From: Nitrosococcus wardiae
GTDB taxonomy: Bacteria > Pseudomonadota > Gammaproteobacteria > Nitrosococcales > Nitrosococcaceae
Assembly (NCBI RefSeq): GCF_004421105.1
Contig: NZ_CP038033.1
Coordinates: forward strand, 2,189,659-2,253,658
DNA length: 64,000 bases
Reading direction: 5' to 3'
The notes under the pieces are model-generated. The model saw nothing but the letters and a program-made list of their open reading frames with translations, made no database searches and was not told where the DNA came from. A program made the translations under genes and the position numbers. Positions 8,506-17,532 of the stretch are shown here, in pieces. Each line of letters begins with the position of its first letter. Positions within the stretch are counted from its first letter, which is position 1.

Positions 8506-10482
8506 CTATTTTGAGTTTGTTTGCGTGAGAGAGATTACTGTCTGCTCTAGGGCCTCAGGGAGACCGGAAAGGACTAATACATCACCAGGCCGCAGCCGGG
8601 TGTCTACGGTGGCTCCAGGCACGCGGATTCCCCCCCGACGCACGTTCATGAGCGTGACCCCATACTTCTTAAGCTCCAGTTCAGTGATTGCCTTTCCAAT
8701 AGCAGCATCCTGGTCGGTTAATGTGATGGCGCGCAATTGGTGGCGGTAATCCCGGGCTCTTTCTTCAGATTCATTGGTGTCGTGAAAAAATGTCCGCAGT
8801 GGACGGTAGTTGCTTTCACGGGCCTCATTCATCAGTTGTTCGACCCGTGAAAGGGGAATGCCGAGGAGCAAAAGCAACTGACCTGCAAAAGTTACACTGA
8901 TCTCAAGTCCTTCAGGAAAGACTTCTGTGGCTCCAGCCCGGCGCAGGGAATATTCATGTCGGTCTTCCACGCTTCGCACTAGGATGGGGAGGTCCAGATG
9001 GTGGGAACGTACTTGGCCTATGACTCGTTGAACGATTGTCGCCTCACCAAAAGTAATGACTAGGGCGCGGGCCTGCTCCAATCCGGCAGCCCGTAATATG
9101 CCAGGATGAGTAGAATCCCCATAAACGACAGGTTCTCCGGCAGAACTCGCTTGATGAATCCGCTCGATATCCAGATCGAGAGCGAGATAGGGGATTTGCT
9201 CCCTATCTAGGAACCGGGCTAAGTTCTGGCCCAAACGACCGTAACCACAAATGATGACATGTTTCTCAAGGGTTTCTGCCTGGATCTCAATGTGTTTTTC
9301 TACCTTAATATCTTTTTGGGGTTGAGCAAGTAGCCAGTGGGCGATTGAACCATTAAAGCGCACCATTACTGGAGCCAAGGTCATGCTAAGTATCATGATA
9401 GCGAGCAGGATTTGAGCTAAGAAAGGTTCCAGAATGCCGTAACCAATAGCCATTGAAAGTACGAGCAGGCCAAATTCACCACCGTGTGCCAAGCTAATAC
9501 TTGTTCGCCAGGTATGGAGTAAAGGCTCCCTGAACGCGCTAGCGAGTGCCGCAATTAAGGCCATCTTGGTAAGGATGAATAAGGGTAATAGGAGAGCAAT
9601 CCAGGGGGCAAGTTGGGGCAAGGCCTGGATATTCAATTGCATGCCAATAGTGACGAAGAATAACCCCAGAAGCAGATCCTGAAAGGGGCGTATATCAGCT
9701 TCCACTTGATGCCGAAATTCGGTTTCTCCTAAAAACATGCCGGCCATAAAAGCGCCTAGGGCTGGCGATAACCCTCCAAGCTCGGATATCCAGGCGGCAC
9801 TCAGAGCAAGCAATAAAGCACTGAGCATGAACAATTCTTGGGAACGGATAGCAGCAACATAGCCTAACACCGGGTGGAGCAGCCAGCGGCCAGCAAAGAC
9901 CAGGCCCAGGAATATCAGCCCGGCTTTCAGAAGCTCCCAAATTAAGAAGCTGGTTAGCCAATCTTGACCCTTGGCTAATAAGGGCAAGATCACCAGGAAG
10001 GGAATAATGGTTAAATCTTGGAACAAAAGAATCCCAATCGCCAAACGGCCATGGCGGGTTAGCAGTTCCATTTGCTCCTGCAACTGTTTCAGAACGATGG
10101 CCGTAGAGGACATGGCTAGGGCACCACCTAGGGTAAAAGCACCCCCTAGTGGTACGCCTAGTAACCAAGCACTCAGGGCGAAGACCAATGTCGTCACGAG
10201 GACCTGGGCCCCTCCAATGCCTAATACCATGCGTCTGGCAGCTAACAAGGTGGGAAGGGAGAGATCTAGGCCAATGCTGAACATCAAAAATATCACGCCT
10301 AATTCTCCCAAAAACTGGGTCTCTTCCGACTCCGGTAACCAACCCAATGCATAGGGCCCAGTTAAGACACCGATACTCAGATAACCCAGAATCGGCGATA
10401 GACGCAGATGCTGGAAAAGGGCCACGGTGACCGTGGACAACAGAAGCAACAATAAAATGATTTCTAGCAAAGAGTGGGACAT
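8506..10482 (-). CDS. CPA2 monovalent cation/proton antiporter, KefB/KefC type with TrkA-N and TrkA-C domains
   Basis: Inner-membrane K+ or Na+/H+ antiporter. The first 380 residues or so are a Na_H_Exchanger domain with about 12 hydrophobic helices, including ALGAFMAGMFLGETEFRHQ and SLAHGGEFGLLVLSM. A Rossmann-type TrkA-N domain follows (HVIICGYGRLGQNLARFL), then a TrkA-C domain near the end. ATG 10482 opens at MSHSLLEIILLLL, matching family starts; an upstream ATG at 10563 would add 27 residues. The second antiporter lies just upstream on the same strand. K+ efflux or Na+ extrusion cannot be told apart by sequence. Confidence 0.88.
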   Translation of the reverse strand: MSHSLLEIILLLLLLSTVTVALFQHLRLSPILGYLSIGVLTGPYALGWLPESEETQFLGELGVIFLMFSIGLDLSLPTLLAARRMVLGIGGAQVLVTTLVFALSAWLLGVPLGGAFTLGGALAMSSTAIVLKQLQEQMELLTRHGRLAIGILLFQDLTIIPFLVILPLLAKGQDWLTSFLIWELLKAGLIFLGLVFAGRWLLHPVLGYVAAIRSQELFMLSALLLALSAAWISELGGLSPALGAFMAGMFLGETEFRHQVEADIRPFQDLLLGLFFVTIGMQLNIQALPQLAPWIALLLPLFILTKMALIAALASAFREPLLHTWRTSISLAHGGEFGLLVLSMAIGYGILEPFLAQILLAIMILSMTLAPVMVRFNGSIAHWLLAQPQKDIKVEKHIEIQAETLEKHVIICGYGRLGQNLARFLDREQIPYLALDLDIERIHQASSAGEPVVYGDSTHPGILRAAGLEQARALVITFGEATIVQRVIGQVRSHHLDLPILVRSVEDRHEYSLRRAGATEVFPEGLEISVTFAGQLLLLLGIPLSRVEQLMNEARESNYRPLRTFFHDTNESEERARDYRHQLRAITLTDQDAAIGKAITELELKKYGVTLMNVRRGGIRVPGATVDTRLRPGDVLVLSGLPEALEQTVISLTQTNSK

Positions 10483-10687
10483 GGTTGATTCAAAAGCGAT
10501 AAAAAACCAAGCTTGTGGTATCAAAATAGGTGTGGATTTACTCAGTCCTTTCAAGCTATTCAAGTGACAACTGAATAGCTTGGCATACAGGGCCTAGACC
10601 GCGCCTAAAAAATAACCATAGAAAGCCTGCTATTTGCTTAAACAAGCAAGGTAGAGGGTACGAGACCTTGAAGAGATAAGAATCTCT

Positions 10688-11911
10688 TCAATCCTCTCTT
10701 AGGGGAAGACGTCCATCTAGGCGGGCATAGAAATTTTGCATAGCAAAGGGACCTAGAAGGGTGGTCAGGGCAATCACAATCACCAAGCTGGCATAAAGCT
10801 GGTGATTAAAAATTCCTGACTCGTGCCCTAACTTGGCAAAGATGAGTCCCACTTCACCACGAGGTATTATGGCTATTCCAATGGCTATCCGTGCGGGCCA
10901 GGACTCAGGTATTAGGAAAGCTCCTGCCATCTTGCCGATAACTGCGGCAATAAACAAGGAAAGAGAAAAGATCCAAATAAAAGAAGAAGTCCAATCGACC
11001 GCTTGGAGATCGAGGGAGAGACCGACCGCCACGAAGAAAAGGGGGGTAAAGAGGTGAATGATGGGCTGCATAGTTTTCTCAATGTGGTCAGCAAACTGAG
11101 GATCTGTGGGTAATGCCATTCCCAAGGGGAAGTAAAAACGTCGAGATAAGGCCAACCCGGCAGCAAAGCCGCCTAATATCTCAGGGACACCGAGGAGATG
11201 GGCAATCCAGGCAAAGAACAGCACCAAGGCCACCATGGCGGTCGGAATCAGTCCTGGGATTTGACTGACTTTATCCAAGCGGCGAATCACTCCAAAGATG
11301 AGACGGGCCAGCACAGGGGCTAGAATTAAAAAGGCCCCGACAAAGAGCAGTATTCTTCCGGTATTGACGAGACTAATACCTCCACCGATAGAGAACTGAT
11401 AGAGCAAGGCTAGCAGCACTACACCCATAACGTCATCCAATACCGCCGCGCCAAGCACGATTTGACTTTCGGGAGACTGATGACGCTGGAGGTCTGCCAA
11501 AACACGTACGGTAATACCGATGCTAGTAGCTGTTAAGGTGCTGCCAATAAAAAGTGAAGTCAGTAGGGGAAAATGGAAGATCTCATAGCTTAAGCTAAAT
11601 CCCAGCATAAAAGGCAGTATCAAACCAGCGGTAGCGACAATGATGGAGCGACCTCCCGTGCGCATCAGACGTGTCATATCCGTTTCTAGTCCGACCCTAA
11701 AAAGGAGCAAAACGATTCCCATTTCTGCTAGGGACACGATGAGCGGGGTAGGTTCTAACCAGCCCAGTAAACTGGGGCCAAGGAGAATGCCAGCTAAAAG
11801 TTCACCTACCACAGCAGGAATTTTGAAATAAACAGCTAGCTCCGCCAGGAAGCGAGCCGAAAGCAAAATAAGCATGAGATGAAGAAAAAAAGTATGCGCT
11901 TCAGCTTCCAT
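10688..11911 (-). CDS. CPA2-type cation/proton antiporter, membrane domain only
   Basis: A 407-residue protein made only of the Na_H_Exchanger membrane domain: about 12 helices with AVVGELLAGILLGPSLLGW, LGAAVLDDVMGVVLLALL (paired aspartates of the ion site) and AIIPRGEVGLIFAK. It lacks the TrkA-N/C nucleotide-binding tail of its downstream neighbour, and the two may work as a pair. Likely role: Na+/H+ or K+/H+ exchange in salt and pH adaptation, in line with the adjacent ectoine genes. Confidence 0.87.
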   Translation of the reverse strand: MEAEAHTFFLHLMLILLSARFLAELAVYFKIPAVVGELLAGILLGPSLLGWLEPTPLIVSLAEMGIVLLLFRVGLETDMTRLMRTGGRSIIVATAGLILPFMLGFSLSYEIFHFPLLTSLFIGSTLTATSIGITVRVLADLQRHQSPESQIVLGAAVLDDVMGVVLLALLYQFSIGGGISLVNTGRILLFVGAFLILAPVLARLIFGVIRRLDKVSQIPGLIPTAMVALVLFFAWIAHLLGVPEILGGFAAGLALSRRFYFPLGMALPTDPQFADHIEKTMQPIIHLFTPLFFVAVGLSLDLQAVDWTSSFIWIFSLSLFIAAVIGKMAGAFLIPESWPARIAIGIAIIPRGEVGLIFAKLGHESGIFNHQLYASLVIVIALTTLLGPFAMQNFYARLDGRLPLRED

Positions 11912-12180
11912 CCAAAATACCTCGTTTGCCTGATTCTTCTATTTATTCCGCTTAGCCCAGTAGTGAATCACCCTTGTAAAAACCAGTTGGTAAGCTGCAC
12001 GCTGGTTAGAGACAAAGGCGAAACCCTGGAACTTTTATGTCTACCAGAAGATAAAAGTATAAGATCAGAATAAGCAAACAGGAGGAATTGACAGTGTTTA
12101 CGATAGGGGTATTATCTTTAATAAGGTTTTAACAATCAATTAGTTAATTTAATTTTTTAATATTTTTATTTCAATACTCC

Positions 12181-13465
12181 AGACAGTTTTAAGCTGCCGT
12201 AGCCCCATAGTTTTGCAGGGTTTCATAGGCGGGATGGGATTTTATCAAACTGAAGTCTAAACCTAACTTTTCAGAAAATCGTTGGAGCAGATGCGCGTTG
12301 AATTTACGGATTTTCCAGCTCATGATAGAAATGACGTGCCCCTGTGAGTTTGAAGCTTGCTGACGGTCTTCAAGTTTAAGCAGATTCAACACGGTCATGG
12401 CGGCATTGAAGTGAAAATGAAGGGCTTCTTTGCTTCGCGCCTGGCAGTCGGACAAGCCGGTAAATTGCTTAGCGTCACGAAATAGAAATTCGATTTGAAA
12501 ACGGGCTTTGTAGTACCGATACATCTGCTCCGCAGAGAGTTCGGTATCGGTCGAAAATAGCAGAGCGGTCTGCAACCTGTGCCCATCTGGCTTGAGCAAA
12601 TAGGTGATGCGGATCGTGCGTTTGAGCCCGACACTGTGGACGACTGTGGTGTAAATATAGACCCCCTCCATTTCCCGGACCCACTTAAGGCGGCTCAAGT
12701 CGTCAAATTGCACCTTGCCGTCGTACTGCCTGCGACGGCCCCGGGGTTTTTGTGGACCCTGGTAGAGATAGCGTAGGTTGGCGTCGTGGCGAAGCTTGCC
12801 GATCTGATGAAGACCGATGTCCACGACCCCATCAGTAAACTTCTTTTTGCTGTAATAGCCGTCGGTGACCAGGTAATCGATAACGCGTGCCGGTCTTCTC
12901 TGAGATGCTGCAAGTACCCATCCACTCGTGTTTCATCCGGATGCTCAGGGGGAGGCGTCTGGCGGGTGGAGAAGCTGTAGGCGGTAGCATATTCCACATC
13001 CACGAAGGCCAGCGTAGAGATTTCCAGACCCTTCTGGGCCCTATCGTGCGTGCTGTTGTAGAACTTATCCAAACCATAGGTGTGCCGACCACTTTTTTCA
13101 CTAAAGCTGCAATCCATCACGGCAATAAGCCGGGTACGCTGCGCCAAAAGATCGGCTAAACACAGACGATTGAACTCGACAAAATCAAACGGTCGCCGGA
13201 ACCACCGGGCGTACGTCTTCTCATTGAGTTGGCTATAACGGCTTAAATTACGAAAGGTGGCTTTGCCACGCAGACACATCCACGTCGTTAATAACACCTT
13301 CATCAACTTACGTTGCGCCGTGGAGAGACTGGACATTTGAGCTAAAAGGGTTTCTATTATCAATGTAGGGGCCTTTGGTTATCGTCAAAAAATGGCGTTG
13401 TCGTAGACACCATTTTCCGATACCAGCAGGCCCCTGCCTACAGCAACAAGGTATAAAAACTGTCC
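12181..13465 (-). mobile_element. IS4-family insertion sequence, damaged
   Basis: About 1.28 kb carrying one frameshifted transposase. The ends show a short inverted repeat, GACAGTTTT at 12182-12190 and AAAACTGTC at 13456-13464; the transposase stop codon lies within the left repeat. The right end interrupts recT. No remainder of recT is seen on the left, and no target duplication was recognised, which suggests a deletion next to the element. Confidence 0.75.
12189..13363 (-). pseudogene. IS4-family transposase, frameshifted
   Basis: DDE transposase read in two frames. The N-terminal part begins at 13363 and includes the first catalytic aspartate in IAVMDCSFSEKSGRH. It changes frame near 12885-12890 into the part that carries VTDGYYSKKKF (second aspartate) and the IS4 hallmark YKARFQIEFLFRDAK, which fits Y-x2-R-x3-E-x6-K. 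The frame jump is equivalent to one lost base. Both halves keep conserved sequence, so the damage is recent or is a sequencing error. IS4 elements are not known to need frameshifting. Confidence 0.82.
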
Positions 13466-13866
13466 GAACTATTGATCACAGGGACCTTTTTGTTTTTCTT
13501 GGTACTCGGGTCCCACTGGTAATAAAAACCCTCGACCTCTTCCTCGGATCCCTCTTCACTGAGGTCAAACCTCAATGGAGAAAACCGGCCACAAGAATTG
13601 ATCGCTCCAATAATAAACTTCGCCTCCCAGGAGGGTTTGCCGTGAACAATGGCGAGGTTTTGCATCACGGCAAAAACGGAAGCGCCCATGCGGTTGGCCA
13701 TCTCCAGGGCAATGACGCAGTTGGGGAGGTTGTCCTGATATTGTTTTGGAACCATGTCTGACTTAGCCAACATAGTGGCCATGCGCTGCACGGACTCAAA
13801 TGCTTGAATGCTGCCGAAAGCAGACATCGGGGTTTCTTCTTTGACTGCTAGATTCTGTTCACTCAT
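13465..13866 (-). pseudogene. recT: Phage RecT single-strand annealing protein, 3' end lost to IS4
   Basis: The N-terminal two-thirds of a RecT-family recombinase (annealing partner of a 5'-3' exonuclease). It shows MVPKQYQDNLPNCVIALEMA, MGASVFAVMQNLAIV, GKPSWEAKFIIGAIN and SGRFSPLRFDLSEEG-like segments. The reading frame enters the insertion sequence at about 13465, and the last ten or so residues up to the stop at 13438 are encoded by the element. The gene overlaps the end of the YqaJ nuclease gene by four bases, as in phage red-type pairs. Confidence 0.83.
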
Positions 13867-14750
13867 TTCTCCACTCCTTTCGGTCTCTTGGTATAGCGAA
13901 AATCCATGTAGCTGGCGGGCGCTACGGTGTAGCCCTTGCGCTTGATCTCTTTGCGGGTGTAGCCGCTCCCGTCTGGGAGCAGCGCAATGGAGGCCTCGCC
14001 CATGAGCGCCCTTAAATGATTCTGGGCCACCTCTTTGGCCGTCTTATATTGCTTCTCCAGCTCGGCGGATTGGCTGGCCACCTGGTGCCAGTGCAGGGCG
14101 GGTTCAGGGAGCTCAATAATCTCGCCGGTCGTGCCAGGGTAGAGCTTGCTGAGTAGTTGCCCGGTCGTGGGGTGCTCGTAATCTAAATCAGGCGGCACGC
14201 CTTCTTTCACGCAGTCCCAAAATGCCGCCTCGATAGCTATCAGACTATCGATTAATCCCGGGTCCCGGGGGATGTTGTAAATCCGTAGGTGGTTGCCGGA
14301 AAAGAGGGCGGCCAGCTTGCACAACTCGGCGCCGGTGACGGCCAGGTAATGGGTGCATTGAATAAGATAACTCTCAGGGACTTCGTCGCTGCCCTCGGGG
14401 CCCCACTCAGCGGATTTAAATCCGGCATTTTTGCATTCCATGATCCAGGGTTGCCCGGCCACGTCACGGTCGATGTTGGCGACCATGAAAGGGAACTCCT
14501 TATGGCGGCGCGTCCGGTTAACCCGGCGCACTTTTACCTCCAGGCGGCGGGCCGCTTCCTGTGCGATAACCTCTTCCAGGAGATTCCCGAAGTCGATATG
14601 CTCGCCTTCCACGTCTCCAAAATCGACCTGACCCGTTTTCTCGTAGTAAAGCTGTAGCGGTTGCTTCCATGAAGAAAGCCCCGCGACTATAGGAGCATCT
14701 GATCCACCCAAACCCTTTTCTCGTTCGGTCAATTGTTGCTCTGTTAACAT
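13863..14750 (-). CDS. YqaJ-type viral recombinase / lambda-exonuclease-like nuclease
   Basis: Phage 5'-3' exonuclease that would supply single strands to RecT. The protein opens GLGGSDAPIVAGLSSWKQPL, then IDFGNLLEEVIAQEAARRL, and has catalytic-type acidic residues in MVANIDRDVAGQPWIMECKNAG (Asp ... Glu-x-Lys). ATG 14750 is chosen because it overlaps the stop of the upstream HNH gene as TGATG, a translational-coupling arrangement; an in-frame start at 14765 would lie inside the previous gene. It is intact, while its partner recT is broken. Confidence 0.87.
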   Translation of the reverse strand: MLTEQQLTEREKGLGGSDAPIVAGLSSWKQPLQLYYEKTGQVDFGDVEGEHIDFGNLLEEVIAQEAARRLEVKVRRVNRTRRHKEFPFMVANIDRDVAGQPWIMECKNAGFKSAEWGPEGSDEVPESYLIQCTHYLAVTGAELCKLAALFSGNHLRIYNIPRDPGLIDSLIAIEAAFWDCVKEGVPPDLDYEHPTTGQLLSKLYPGTTGEIIELPEPALHWHQVASQSAELEKQYKTAKEVAQNHLRALMGEASIALLPDGSGYTRKEIKRKGYTVAPASYMDFRYTKRPKGVEK

Positions 14751-15265
14751 CAGATATGCCTCCAAATCTTTCCAGAACGAATCCTCTTAATAGTGGATCG
14801 ACTTACACCATACTTGTTCGCTAGAACTCCTGAACGTGCGCTAGAAGAACGAATCACAATAACGTCATGTTCTTTCAGCTTCGCTTTTACGTTTCTTTCT
14901 CCACGTGCGCCATTTGCTCGACCTTTTTTCTTGCAGTCTCTGCGGTTATCAGTATCAGTTCCTAGAAACAAGTGATTTGGCTCAATGCATAAAGGAAAAT
15001 CGCATCTATGGCACACAATCATCCCATCAGGAATGGGTCCAATGAATAGTTCATATGCAAGTCGCGATGCTGTCTTAGTCTTCCCTTCAACGCTGATGCA
15101 TCCATATCCATTTTTGTTTTTTGCGCCTATCCACATAAGGCACCCTGTTTCAATACGAATAGTCTTCTCCAAAAATCTATTGATTAGTGGGACAGTATTC
15201 ATCTTGTTACGGCCAACCCAATGCTTCTTTCTTGCTAGGGCCTGCCTTTGTGCTTCATTCAGCAT
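14750..15265 (-). CDS. Phage HNH endonuclease
   Basis: About 171 residues from ATG 15265 with the HNH pattern CLMWIGAKNKNGYG, IVCHRCDFPLCIEPNHLFLG and NRRDCKKKGR, plus a C-terminal helix-turn-helix-like stretch (ANKYGVSRSTIKRIRSGK). This combination is common in stand-alone homing-type HNH nucleases of phages. It overlaps the upstream small gene by seven bases and the downstream yqaJ by three. Its presence inside a recombination operon is typical of a phage-borne selfish nuclease. Confidence 0.83.
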   Translation of the reverse strand: MLNEAQRQALARKKHWVGRNKMNTVPLINRFLEKTIRIETGCLMWIGAKNKNGYGCISVEGKTKTASRLAYELFIGPIPDGMIVCHRCDFPLCIEPNHLFLGTDTDNRRDCKKKGRANGARGERNVKAKLKEHDVIVIRSSSARSGVLANKYGVSRSTIKRIRSGKIWRHI

Positions 15266-15516
15266 GGGCTTTCTCCCCGCCGTGCAATGCAAGAATGCAA
15301 AGCGAGGCAATCTCGTCCAGGGCAGTCGCTGACTGCATTGACTCTACCGTCGCCCAACTCTGAAAGTTTTGTTTCCTCGGTGATCTCTGGCGCCGCTTCA
15401 CACAGCTTAAGGATTTTTTCTATGGTGTTTTTGTAGTCTTCCTTGCTTTTGATATCAGGTGCAGCACCCATGTCCATAGCAAACTTTTTCCCTTCTTCTG
15501 TAACGATGTATAGCAC
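15259..15516 (-). CDS. Small phage protein, probably 5'-truncated by IS630
   Basis: 85 codons with no family recognised; acidic and lysine-rich with SKEDYKNTIEKILKLCEAA. The GTG at 15516 lies in the terminal repeat of the neighbouring IS630 element (the border is near 15509), so the native N-terminus was probably lost on insertion and this start is fortuitous. The 3' end overlaps the HNH gene, showing that it belonged to the same phage operon. Confidence 0.5.
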   Translation of the reverse strand: MLYIVTEEGKKFAMDMGAAPDIKSKEDYKNTIEKILKLCEAAPEITEETKLSELGDGRVNAVSDCPGRDCLALHSCIARRGESPC

Positions 15517-16559
15517 TTCCCGTTTTCATTAGGCACAATGTTAAAATAGCTTGTTTTCTTCAACCCGATTAGATGGGTTTAACTGTTATGCCTGCACCCT
15601 ATTCATTAGACCTACGCCAAAAAGTCATTGAAGCCTATAGGAACAAAGAGGGTTCGATTCGTCAGTTGGCGACACGATTTAAACTGTCGAAGAACACGGT
15701 CAGTGGTTTTCTGAGGCGCTTTCGGGAGACGGGGACGGTCCATCCCAAGCGCCGGGAAGGGGTGGGGCATCCGGCAAAAATTGATGAGCCGAGGGCCCAG
15801 TATTTGGCCGAGGTGCTCCAGCGCGAACCCGATTTAACGCTCCAGGAATTGTGTCAGCGATTTGAAGTCCGCTTTGGCGAAACGATAAGCACCTCGGCCA
15901 TGGACCGAGGGCTGAAAAAGCACCGGATCACGCGAAAAAAAAACGTTCTACGATCCCAAAAAGCACACGCCCCGGGTCCAACAACGCTGGCTTGAGTATT
16001 GGGTCGAAGTAAGCCTGTGTTCCCCTGAAGACTTCATTGTGCTTGATGAAACCGGGGCGGTATTGAATCTGACCCCGGCGTATGGACGGGCCCCTCAAGG
16101 GCAAAGAGCCTACGGGGAAAAGCCGACCACCCAAGGCGAGCGCATCAGCACCATCGGCGCCCTATCCCTGACGGGTGCGCTTCCCGCGATGTGCTTTGAG
16201 GGCACGCTCAATGGCCCGGTTTTCCTCTATGATGTCGAACATTTCCTCTGGCCTCATCTGCGGGTAGGAAAAGTGGTGATTTTAGACAATGCCGCTGCCC
16301 ACCGATATGAAGAGGCGATTGAGCGAATCGAGCAGACCGGCGCCAAGGTGGTCTTTTTACCGCCCTATCACCCTGAACTCAATCCCATTGAATACGCCTG
16401 GTCTAAGCTAAAACATGTCCTGAAGAAAAAAGCGGCCCGGACAAAAGAACAGCTTTATGAGGCCCTCAGCAAAGCGCTCACGCTGATTTCACCCCAAAAC
16501 TGTCAAGCCTACTTTAAGCATTGTGGACTCTGTCCCTAACTTAAATGAGAACCGCTATA
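15509..16559 (+). mobile_element. IS630-family insertion sequence
   Basis: About 1.05 kb. Both ends begin TATAGC when read inwards (15509-15514, and the complement at 16554-16559), followed by similar GTTTTCATT and GTTCTCATT stretches, so the terminal repeats are imperfect. The TA at the borders fits the known TA target preference of IS630/Tc1-type elements. It is inserted between a truncated phage gene and the tail of another IS630 transposase. Confidence 0.75.
15588..16539 (+). pseudogene. IS630-family transposase in two frames joined at an A9 run
   Basis: Part one (ATG 15588) is a helix-turn-helix region: YSLDLRQKVIEAY, SIRQLATRFKLSKNTVSGFL, GHPAKIDEP. Part two has the DDE domain: IVLDETGAVLNL, VVILDNAAAHR and FLPPYHPELNPIEYAWSKLK. 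Frame changes at nine consecutive A residues (15935-15943); eight would restore TRKKTFYDPKKH. Some IS elements use slippage on A runs, but the shift needed here is +1, so this is either an expanded homopolymer or transcriptional slippage. A functional fusion is possible. Confidence 0.8.
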
Positions 16560-16643
16560 TATGAGGCCCTCGCTCAGGCCCTCCACACCCTTACGCCAGA
16601 GCAGGCCAAAGCCTATTTGGGGCATGTGGGCATCCGGGACTAA
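16560..16643 (+). pseudogene. C-terminal remnant of a second IS630 transposase
   Basis: Just beyond the IS630 border the + strand reads YEALAQALHTLTPEQAKAY then LGHVGIRD and a stop. This parallels the C-terminus of the intact neighbour (LYEALSKALTLISPQNCQAYF). It is the last 28 or so codons of a related but different element, so the present IS630 lies in or next to the tail of an older one. Confidence 0.7.
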
Positions 16644-16714
16644 CCTCATACGCAAAGGCGCGATGGGCTTCTTTATTCTCCAGACTAAAGTGTCGACCTA
16701 AACGGGAAATGCTG

Positions 16715-16809
16715 TAAATAGCGGTTTACGAGTAAAGACCAAATAAGATCGTGCTGCTATTTAGTCATAAACCGCTATTTAGTATTAGGTTGCTATTTAG
16801 CGATAGCCT
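16715..16809. repeat. Iteron-like array: three 18-bp direct repeats plus an inverted copy
   Basis: GCTATTTAG occurs at 16756, 16774 and 16792, exactly 18 bases apart, with diverging spacers. The middle copy extends to TAAACCGCTATTTA (16768-16781), which is a perfect 14-bp inverted match to TAAATAGCGGTTTA at 16715-16728. The array lies in an otherwise empty 300-base stretch upstream of brnT. Regular helical spacing suggests a protein-binding array (operator or remnant replication iterons). Confidence 0.65.
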
Positions 16810-16911
16810 ACTTACCTTCTAAGGCTCCACAATATTTAGGGGTTCACCCTAGCTGCTACCGCGGCGAAAGGGGAGGGGATGAGGGGTTAGGGTGATAGTT
16901 GCCGCCTTGAA

Positions 16912-16932
16912 GTATTTATATATTGTAAATAC
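16912..16932 (+). promoter_or_regulatory. Probable brnTA operator/promoter palindrome
   Basis: GTATTTA and TAAATAC (7-bp arms, 7-base centre) sit 10 bases before the brnT start in a very AT-rich stretch. BrnA antitoxins autoregulate by binding palindromes near the promoter, so this is the natural candidate site; binding itself is inferred. Confidence 0.5.
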
Positions 16933-16942
16933 ACTATAAAAA

Positions 16943-17230
16943 ATGAACTACGAGTGGGATGAGAAGAAGCGCTCGGCTAATTTGGAAAAGCATGGCCTAG
17001 ATTTCCTGCGCGCCATCGAAGTTCTGGAGAGTTCGGAGCTTCTTGTGGTACGTGATAACCGCAAGGACTATGGCGAGGAGCGATTTATTGCCTATGGCTA
17101 TTTAAATAATAGGGTTTACGTCGCGGTCTACGTACAGCGCAGACCGAAGGTGGTGCGCCTCATCTCCTTCCGCAAAGCCAATCGCAGAGAGGTAATGTTT
17201 TATGAAACGGCCCTGTCCAGAGGAACCTGA
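16943..17230 (+). CDS. brnT: BrnT-family ribonuclease toxin
   Basis: Type II toxin; BrnT proteins are RelE-fold ribonucleases that stop translation. The 95 residues have the family features MNYEWDEKKRSANLEKHGLDF, RFIAYGYLNNRVYVAVYV and RLISFRKANRREVMFYE (the C-terminal conserved Arg/Ser/Lys/Arg region). It overlaps brnA by 29 bases. No Shine-Dalgarno is visible before the ATG. It sits in the cargo block of the prophage. Confidence 0.92.
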   Translation: MNYEWDEKKRSANLEKHGLDFLRAIEVLESSELLVVRDNRKDYGEERFIAYGYLNNRVYVAVYVQRRPKVVRLISFRKANRREVMFYETALSRGT

Positions 17231-17528
17231 TGTGGTGAGGTATACCGAAGAGGAAATCAAAGAGATGATCGCGCGCGGGGAAGATCGGACCGACTGGGAT
17301 CGAGTGAAGAAGATGCGCGACGAGGATATCGTTATTGATGAGGATTCCCCGGAAATCACCGAAGAGATGATGGCGCGCGCCGAAGTTATCCGACGGCCTA
17401 AGGAAATTGTGACGCTGCGCCTGGATGCCGAGGTGCTGGAGTGGTTTAAAGCCCAAGGGAAGGGTTATCAAACGCGCATTAACGCGGTGCTGAAAGCGTA
17501 TATGAGAGCACGTGAGGAACGGCGGTAG
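17202..17528 (+). CDS. brnA: BrnA-family antitoxin
   Basis: The 108-residue antitoxin neutralises BrnT and represses the operon. The N-terminal part YTEEEIKEMIARGEDRTDW binds toxin; the C-terminal ribbon-helix-helix shows PKEIVTLRLDAEVLEWFKAQGKGYQTRINAVLKAY-like order, in pieces typical of BrnA. Its reading frame starts inside the brnT tail, giving tight translational coupling. Confidence 0.92.
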   Translation: MKRPCPEEPDVVRYTEEEIKEMIARGEDRTDWDRVKKMRDEDIVIDEDSPEITEEMMARAEVIRRPKEIVTLRLDAEVLEWFKAQGKGYQTRINAVLKAYMRAREERR

Positions 17529-17532
17529 GTTG

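Noticed and set aside
9695-10342. 215-codon minus-strand open frame inside the CPA2 antiporter gene
   Set aside because: It overlaps the antiporter in another frame, has no ribosome site and shows no domain; the antiporter frame carries clear family motifs.
11879-12073. 64-codon + strand frame with a signal-like N-terminus (LVCLILLFIPLSPVV)
   Set aside because: It overlaps the start of the antiporter gene, lacks a ribosome site and has no recognisable family; it could be real but cannot be supported.
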